NCBI GenBank assembly: GCA_963821025.1
Contig: CAWGCG010000003.1
Coordinates: 744,001 to 808,000 of the forward strand
Length of the DNA: 64,000 nt
Direction: 5' to 3'
Origin: WHSW01 sp963821025
GTDB taxonomy: Bacteria > Actinomycetota > Thermoleophilia > Solirubrobacterales > 70-9
This document shows, in pieces, positions 59,251 to 64,000 of this stretch. Below the pieces are notes generated by a model. The model searched no databases and had not been told where the DNA came from. It worked only from the letters and a program-made list of their open reading frames with translations. Position numbers and translations under genes: made by a program. The first letter of the stretch is position 1. The number at the start of each line of letters is the position of its first letter.

Positions 59251-59910
59251 TGCCGGTGCCCTTGAACACACGAATCCTGCTCGCAGACGACCACGAGCTC
59301 GTTCGCGGTGGCCTCAAGATGGTGCTCGACTCGCAGCCGGACCTGACTGTGGTGGCGGAGGCGGGCGACGGCGCCGAGGCGCTGGAGATCGCAATCACCG
59401 GGGAGATCGACCTCGCGGTGCTCGACGTCTCGATGCCCCGTCTCACCGGCCTGCAGGTCGCCCGGGAGCTTCATCGTCGTCGTCCCGAGCTGCGTACCTT
59501 GATGCTCTCGGTCCACGACGCCGAGCAGTACTTCTTCGAGGCGCTCAAGGCCGGCGCGTCTGGCTATGTCCTCAAGTCGGCCGCCAACCGAGATCTGATC
59601 GAAGCGTGCAGGGCGACGATGCGCGGCCAGCCGTTCATCTATCCGGCGGCGGCGTCGGCTCTTGGTTCGGGATTACCTCGAACGTGCCGCCCGAGGCGAG
59701 GAGACGCCCACCGACCCGCTCACCCCTCGCGAGCTCGAGGTGATCAAGCAGATCGCGGAGGGTCTGACCAGCGAGGAAATCGCCGAAATCCTGGTGATCA
59801 GCAAGAAAACGGTCGACCGCCATCGTGCCAACATCCTCGAGAAGCTGGGAATGCGAAACCGAGTCGAGCTCACCCGCTATGCGATCAAGCGTGGTCTGGT
59901 CGAGCCGTAG
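59250..59910 (+). pseudogene. NarL/FixJ-family response regulator with one frameshift
   Basis: The receiver domain is intact: ILLADDHELVRGG with Asp at 13-14, the phospho-acceptor near residue 59 in LAVLDVSMPRLTG, and GYVLKSA with the lysine. Near 59660 an extra T shifts the frame. The other frame carries the LuxR-type helix-turn-helix: TPRELEVIKQIAEGLTSEEI, KKTVDRHRANILEKLGM, and ends LTRYAIKRGLVEP at 59910. The partner kinase is just upstream. If the T is an error, this is a normal 219-residue regulator. Confidence 0.82.
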
Positions 59911-60167
59911 GCTGGGCTCGGTCGCGATCGACGCGAAAGATCACGGGATCCAGGCCGAGCAGGCGCATATCGGCCAGCAAAACCGAGATGGTGCCCGGGC
60001 GTCATCGCGGTCTCTTCTGGGCGCCGCAAACTCAACCACCCAGGCGTCGCCCCTACCGTCCGGCGTGGCCGCGACCAGGGGCGGGGCGAATGGCAGAGGA
60101 GTGCACCTTCACCGGCTAGCCCCTGCACGCGCCCGGAGAGCCAGCGCTCGATGTCTTCCCGGTCCAT
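59885..60167 (-). pseudogene. Degraded small gene convergent to the response regulator
   Basis: Three minus-strand frames join into one protein-like sequence of about 97 residues: MDREDIERWLSGRVQGLAGE (from ATG 60167), then LVAATPDGRGDAWVVEFAAP, PEETAMTPGHH, VLLADMRLLGLDPVIFRVDR and a stop at 59885. At least three single-base shifts are needed. The piece DREDIERWLSGRVQ resembles a short helical start of small stress proteins, but I do not recognise it. It overlaps the response regulator end by 26 bases. Confidence 0.4.
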
Positions 60168-60248
60168 TTTCGCCGGATCAGCGCCGGCCGTCAGATCACC
60201 CGCCGATCGGCGGACTGACGGACGCCGGCCGGCGAGCTCAGATGGGTA

Positions 60249-60266
60249 TTGGCGCCCATTTCGCGG
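60249..60266 (+). promoter_or_regulatory. Shared CCCATT motif, site C (diverged)
   Basis: ttggcgcccatttcgcgg keeps TTGG, CCCATT and CGCG of sites A and B. It lies 28 bases before ATG 60294. The match is weaker than A to B. Confidence 0.3.
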
Positions 60267-60293
60267 AAGCGAACCTCGCGGGACCCTGTAGCT

Positions 60294-60638
60294 ATGAGTC
60301 AGATCCTCCTCCCCCAACGAGCCGCCGCTCTGGTGTCGGCCGCGCCTGCGCCGAGCGCCGCGGTTGAGGCACCGGGCACCCCCAGCGCGCTGAGCTCCGT
60401 CGTCTCGCGCCTCGAGACAGCCCGTCATTTCCTCGGCGCGAGTCTGTACACGCTTGCGGACGACGCTGTCCGTGAGTCCGGCGACCGTCGTTTCCCACGA
60501 GGGCGTCGACTGCGGCGGCCGAGTTCCCACCGCCTGGCGGCCCGCGAGCGAAGGACACCGGCACGCTCGTGGAGCGCGAGCGCGGTAGGACAGGGGCCGG
60601 TTCTTGGAATACCCACGCGCACCGGAGCGAAGGGCTGA
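60294..60638 (+). CDS. Possible small hypothetical protein
   Basis: ATG 60294 opens MSQILLPQRAAALVSAAPAP and continues LSSVVSRLETARHFLGASLY and TLADDAVRES before becoming Arg/Pro-rich. The first 70 residues look plausible as a helical protein. The last 45 resemble random GC-rich frame and may follow a frameshift near 60480. It is preceded by motif site C. No family recognised. Confidence 0.3.
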   Translation: MSQILLPQRAAALVSAAPAPSAAVEAPGTPSALSSVVSRLETARHFLGASLYTLADDAVRESGDRRFPRGRRLRRPSSHRLAARERRTPARSWSASAVGQGPVLGIPTRTGAKG

Positions 60639-60639
60639 T

Positions 60640-61015
60640 GCCTTCACTCGGCGACCTCTCAGCCGGAGTGGGCCGCGGGCGGGAAGGGCTTAACTCGGGG
60701 ACGATCCGCAGGCCGACGGCTGGCACCCGTCACCCCTCCGAACACACACGACCCGGGCCGAGCCTAAATCGCGTCGCACGTACCTTGCGAGAACTCCAAC
60801 GAGGCTCCGGCCCTGGCCCAAGGGCGCTGAGCGACGAGGCCGGATCCGCGCGGTGACAGTGGCTCTGCCGGCTGGGCCAACCGCGCGATCCGCGCGGCTG
60901 GCTGCCACCCCGCTAATCGTCGAGACCACCGCGAGCGGCCACGATGGCACGGCCAGCGACTCCGGACCTTGCCCGCGGGGCGGTTCAGCCAAGCGGCCAG
61001 GCTCGGGCCATCAGC
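60640..61015. other. Intergenic region of 376 bases after the stress cluster
   Basis: No frame on either strand looks like a protein; open frames are short and Arg-rich. GC composition is even, and there is no clear terminator or repeat. It separates the small genes from the end of cydB on the other strand. Confidence 0.4.
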
Positions 61016-62239
61016 TCACTCCTTCGGGTCTTGCTGTTCACGCGCCAACAAGACGGGGAAAGCCGCGCCCAAAGCACAGAGCAAGGCAAGGGCGGCCAAC
61101 GCCTGTAGCCAGGCGCTGGTGCTGATCAGAAGCAGGGCAGCGGCGCCGAGCCCCAATCCGAGCGTCACGATGGGCCTCTGCTGCCGAGCCGGAGACCTGA
61201 CCGCCGGCTTGGGACGAGCCTTCGGCTGAGGCTCGGCATCGGAGTCGAAGCGCCCGACCAGGACCAGCCTGAAGAGCACCAGGAGCGACGGCACCAGGAT
61301 CAGGGCCCCGATGCCGAGACCCACCAGCAAGGCGATCAACGTCGAGTCGTCAGCGGCGGCCTGCTCCAGGGTCAGGCCAGGCAGAAAGACTGGACTTTGA
61401 GCCGCCGCCCAGCCGAGGACGATCGCCGCCACCGCCACCGCGGCCGTATACCGAGCCGGTTCAAAGCGGCCGCGCCCGACCAAAATTAAGGTGACCACAC
61501 CGGCTCCGACCGACGCCAGCAGGGCGCCAAGGCCAGGCCCCTCGGTCAGCCCGTCGAACAGGCCCGGCGCGTCATGGCGCAGAACGGCCAGGCCGCCAAT
61601 CGCCAAGGTCCCGGCCACCACTCCAGCCCCCAGGGCCCGACGGCGAAAGGCCTCGGTCATCGCTAGGTCCCTTTGGCGGGCTGCGTCGGCGGCCAAGAAG
61701 ACGGCGGCCAGATAGGCGGCGGTGGCCACGGCCAGGAGGCCGATCAGGATCGAGGTCGGGTTGAGCCAGCTGGAGAAGAGATCGCCCTGGGCGTTCCCCA
61801 CTGGCACACGCCCGGAGGCAATAGCCCCAACCGCGGTCCCCAGCGCGAACGGCGTCAGCACCGACGAGAAAGAGAAGATCAAGCCGATGACCCGATCTTG
61901 GGCCGGCGTGGGGCTGCCACTGCGCAGGGCGTAAGTGGTCCCGCGCATGATGATGCCGAGCGCGGCAACGAACAGAGGCACGGCCAGGGTTGAGGCGATC
62001 GAGCCGAAAGCCACCGGATAGGCGGTCCAGCAGACCACCAGGACAAAGATCAGCCAGACATGGTTGGCCTCCCAGACCGGGCCCATGGCCCGAAAGGTCT
62101 GCTCGCGCAACCGATCTCGCTCCGGCCCGCGGCCGCTGAGCAGGAACCAAAGTCCAGCTCCGAAATCGGCGCCTCCGAGGACCGTGTAAGCCACGAGGCC
62201 GATCAGGGCCAGGGCCAGCGGGGCCTCAACCAGACTCAT
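61016..62239 (-). CDS. cydB: Cytochrome bd ubiquinol oxidase subunit II
   Basis: A 407-residue membrane protein. LALIGLVAYTVLGGADFGAG opens it and WEANHVWLIFVLVVCWTAYP lies near residue 57, both CydB signatures. Ten or so helices follow. Compared with classical CydB it has a basic insert of about 40 residues near residue 330 (PQPKARPKPAVRSPARQQRP) before the last helices. ATG 62239 overlaps cydA by 14 bases. Together they form a high-affinity quinol oxidase that works at low oxygen. The cydDC assembly genes are not in the window. Confidence 0.93.
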   Translation of the reverse strand: MSLVEAPLALALIGLVAYTVLGGADFGAGLWFLLSGRGPERDRLREQTFRAMGPVWEANHVWLIFVLVVCWTAYPVAFGSIASTLAVPLFVAALGIIMRGTTYALRSGSPTPAQDRVIGLIFSFSSVLTPFALGTAVGAIASGRVPVGNAQGDLFSSWLNPTSILIGLLAVATAAYLAAVFLAADAARQRDLAMTEAFRRRALGAGVVAGTLAIGGLAVLRHDAPGLFDGLTEGPGLGALLASVGAGVVTLILVGRGRFEPARYTAAVAVAAIVLGWAAAQSPVFLPGLTLEQAAADDSTLIALLVGLGIGALILVPSLLVLFRLVLVGRFDSDAEPQPKARPKPAVRSPARQQRPIVTLGLGLGAAALLLISTSAWLQALAALALLCALGAAFPVLLAREQQDPKE

Positions 62240-63602
62240 CGCCGGCCTCCTTGTCGAGCGGGACCAGCGACAGCCGCCGCAGGATCCAGGCCGTGGCTGC
62301 AATCAGGGCGGCGTAGACCAAGGCCAGGGCGGCGTAGCCGACCGGGATTCCATCCGCCCCGGTGACCGCCTCATCGGTTTGCATCACTCCGTAGACCACC
62401 CAGGGCTGGCGGCCGACCTCGGTCGTCACCCAGCCCGCGATCAGGGCCAGAACCGCTAACGGCCCCGCTGCGATCACCAGCCGAAAGAACCAAGCGCCGG
62501 CCGGCAGGGCGCGCCTGCCCCAGAGTCGGTAGAGGTGGAAGACACCGAGCAGGGCGAGAAGCGTTCCGATCCCGACCATGGTCTGGAAGGTGACCCGGAC
62601 GACGTTGACCGGCGGTCGCTCGTCGGCCGGGACGGCGTCGAGGCCTTGGACTTCGGCGTTGGGGTCGTGGTGGGCGAGAAACGAGAGCAGGTACGGGACC
62701 GGGATCCCCCACTTGACCTCCCCGCTTTCGTCGTCGTAGATCCCTCCGATGTGGATCGGGGCGGCCCGCTCGCTATGGCCGAGCCCCTCGAAGGCCGCCA
62801 GCTTGGTCGGCTGGTCCTCGGCCACCTGGCGAGCAATCCAGTCGCCGATGACGATCTGGGCGGGGGCCGCCAAGGCGGCAGCGGTCAGCGCCACCATCAG
62901 CGCTCGTTTGACGTAGAGACCGCGCCGACCCCTGAGCCAGGCCCAGGCATACGGTCCGGCCAGCAAGAACCCGACCACCATGTAGGCGGCCAGATACATG
63001 TGGACGAACTCCGGCCGCAAATAGGAGTTTCCGAACAGAGCCGCCACCGAATCGACGTCGACCACCTGGCCGTCTTCGATGCGAAATCCGGATGGGCTGT
63101 TCATCCAGGCGTTGACGGAGAGGACCATGAACGAGCCGGTAATCCCAGCCACGGCGATTGGGATGCCACTGAGGAGGTGCAGGCGAGGCGAGAGCCGATC
63201 CCAGCCATAGACGTAGATGGCAATGAAGATGGCCTCGACGAAAAAGGAAATGCCCTCGAGGGCAAAGCCGAGCCCGAAGACCTCGCCGAAAGCCGACATG
63301 AACCCCGGCCACAGGAGACCCATCTCGAAGCTCAGGATGGTCCCGGTGACCACGCCAACGGCAAAGAGGGCAAGCATGATCTTCGACCAGCGCCTGGCCA
63401 GCTGGCCGTAGACCGGATCGCCGCCGCGGAGGTGAAGCCATTCGCAGACCAAGACCAGCGTTGGCAAGGCGATGCCAAAGCAGACCAGCGGGATGTGAAC
63501 CATGAAGGACATGGCCTGCATCTGGCGGGCCTCGAGCAGGTAGTCCTGATCGACCGGCGCGAAGGTCTCGGCAATCAGCGGGACAAAGGCAATGGCACTC
63601 AT
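62226..63602 (-). CDS. cydA: Cytochrome bd ubiquinol oxidase subunit I
   Basis: A 458-residue catalytic subunit with hemes b558, b595 and d. ARQMQAMSFMVHIPLVCFG includes a heme His region. GFALEGISFFVEAIFIAIY is conserved, and GRQPWVVYGVMQTDEAV is a late signature. The loop between helices 6 and 7 that binds quinol is short, as in the CIO/short-Q-loop class of many Gram-positives. ATG 63602. Oxidases like this protect cells at low oxygen and against nitric oxide. The upstream gene carries the new domain shared with the tandem stress protein. Confidence 0.95.
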   Translation of the reverse strand: MSAIAFVPLIAETFAPVDQDYLLEARQMQAMSFMVHIPLVCFGIALPTLVLVCEWLHLRGGDPVYGQLARRWSKIMLALFAVGVVTGTILSFEMGLLWPGFMSAFGEVFGLGFALEGISFFVEAIFIAIYVYGWDRLSPRLHLLSGIPIAVAGITGSFMVLSVNAWMNSPSGFRIEDGQVVDVDSVAALFGNSYLRPEFVHMYLAAYMVVGFLLAGPYAWAWLRGRRGLYVKRALMVALTAAALAAPAQIVIGDWIARQVAEDQPTKLAAFEGLGHSERAAPIHIGGIYDDESGEVKWGIPVPYLLSFLAHHDPNAEVQGLDAVPADERPPVNVVRVTFQTMVGIGTLLALLGVFHLYRLWGRRALPAGAWFFRLVIAAGPLAVLALIAGWVTTEVGRQPWVVYGVMQTDEAVTGADGIPVGYAALALVYAALIAATAWILRRLSLVPLDKEAGDESG

Positions 63603-63671
63603 GAGTTCAGCTCGCGCTCGGCTGAGACGCTGCTCAGCGGGGGCTCCCTTCAGAACGCTAAGCCTGGCAGT

Positions 63672-64000
63672 TCAGAACCGAGCTCTGTCCCGGCGGTCGT
63701 TGGGGTCAAGGGCGGCCAGCACCTCGAGCAGCTCAAGCTTCAGCGTAAGCGCACTCGGCCCGCGATAGAGGGCGCTGTCTTGGTAGCTGAGGAGCAGATC
63801 GACTTTGGCCAGGCCTCGAAGGCCCTGCGGACCATCGCTTCGCAAGCGCTCGGCCAACACCAGCAGGAGTGAGCGGTTGTCCCGGATCACATCGCGTCGA
63901 ATCAGCTGCGGCCCGGAAAGCATCCGAGGGCCGCCGCTCGCAACCTGGTCGACGATCCGCTCCAGGGTCTCGGCGAAGCCGCGCCGCAGCTTGGCTTCGA
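63672..64000 (-). CDS. C-terminal part of a protein with the USP-associated domain (runs off the right edge)
   Basis: The visible 108 residues read EAKLRRGFAETLERIVDQVA, SGGPRMLSGPQLIRRDVIRD, NRSLLLVLAERLRSDGPQGL, RGLAKVDLLLSYQDSALYRG, then PSALTLKLELLEVLAALDP. The pattern matches the last part of the tandem stress protein (VLADRLRAEAPVHLRGLAMV, LLYRSDGPLYG) throughout. The frame is open to the window edge. It stops 69 bases upstream of cydA, so the two may be cotranscribed. The beginning is missing, so whether it also has UspA domains is unknown. Confidence 0.75.
   Translation of the reverse strand, partial: EAKLRRGFAETLERIVDQVASGGPRMLSGPQLIRRDVIRDNRSLLLVLAERLRSDGPQGLRGLAKVDLLLSYQDSALYRGPSALTLKLELLEVLAALDPNDRRDRARF

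Noticed and set aside
56829..60119. Assigning a DosR/DosS dormancy regulon
   Set aside because: Gene types are similar, but the kinase lacks visible GAF heme domains and the shared motif does not match the DosR box.

Overview
The window is a high-GC (about 70%), densely packed bacterial chromosome segment. Many genes start with GTG or TTG and overlap the previous gene by 1 to 4 bases. Gene content points to Actinomycetota, most likely a deep branch such as Thermoleophilia/Solirubrobacterales: a PyrR leader of actinobacterial type, a CysO-like sulfur carrier, fused SecDF, PdxS/PdxT, and SnoaL proteins that begin MSQENVE. The taxonomy is inferred from gene content only.

Core half (1-38.5 kb). 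The pyr operon (pyrR-pyrB-pyrC, minus strand) begins at a PyrR-binding leader that hides its own ribosome site. After it come an alpha/beta hydrolase and a HAD phosphatase, then RNase Z with acetolactate decarboxylase. tRNA-Arg(CCG) at 5.76 kb carries a duplicated 3' end that looks like an integration scar, and a frameshifted gene lies beside it. Next are a LysM/VanY peptidase and a minus-strand run under a SAM-I riboswitch and terminator: a threonine-synthase-like enzyme, a CysO/MoaD sulfur carrier and two CDP-sugar genes. The rest of this half is mostly housekeeping: corA, two HIT proteins, phosphomannomutase, a metallo-hydrolase, a lipid kinase, a glycosyltransferase, a methyltransferase, RelA/SpoT, RecJ, SecDF, ruvCAB, yebC, an M29 aminopeptidase, pdxST, an NlpC/P60 hydrolase and an RpiR regulator.

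Accessory middle (38.5-48.5 kb). Looser spacing, broken copies and repeats dominate. There is a truncated frameshifted paralog of a secreted protein, a remnant of an M24 peptidase, a secreted glycine-rich protein, SnoaL-like genes within a duplicated segment, and four copies of a dispersed inverted repeat. Also present are a TolB-like propeller protein, a 35-residue membrane peptide, a CAU tRNA and several long hairpins.

Stress/energy island (48.5-64 kb). An ECF sigma factor overlaps an AhpD-like gene. Then come a frameshifted universal stress protein, transaldolase, GH15 glucoamylase/trehalase, a FAD oxidoreductase, a tandem universal stress protein, small paralogous proteins of unknown function, a NarL-type two-component pair broken by frameshifts, and cytochrome bd oxidase (cydAB). 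A domain I do not recognise is shared by the tandem stress protein and the protein next to cydA. A CCCATTCACG motif recurs before several genes. Together this resembles a low-oxygen or energy-stress regulon; that reading is inference.

The most interesting candidates are the SAM-riboswitch/threonine-synthase/sulfur-carrier operon (possible protein-thiocarboxylate route to homocysteine), the shared domain of the stress island, the dispersed inverted repeats, and heptad repeats that start exactly at stop codons.
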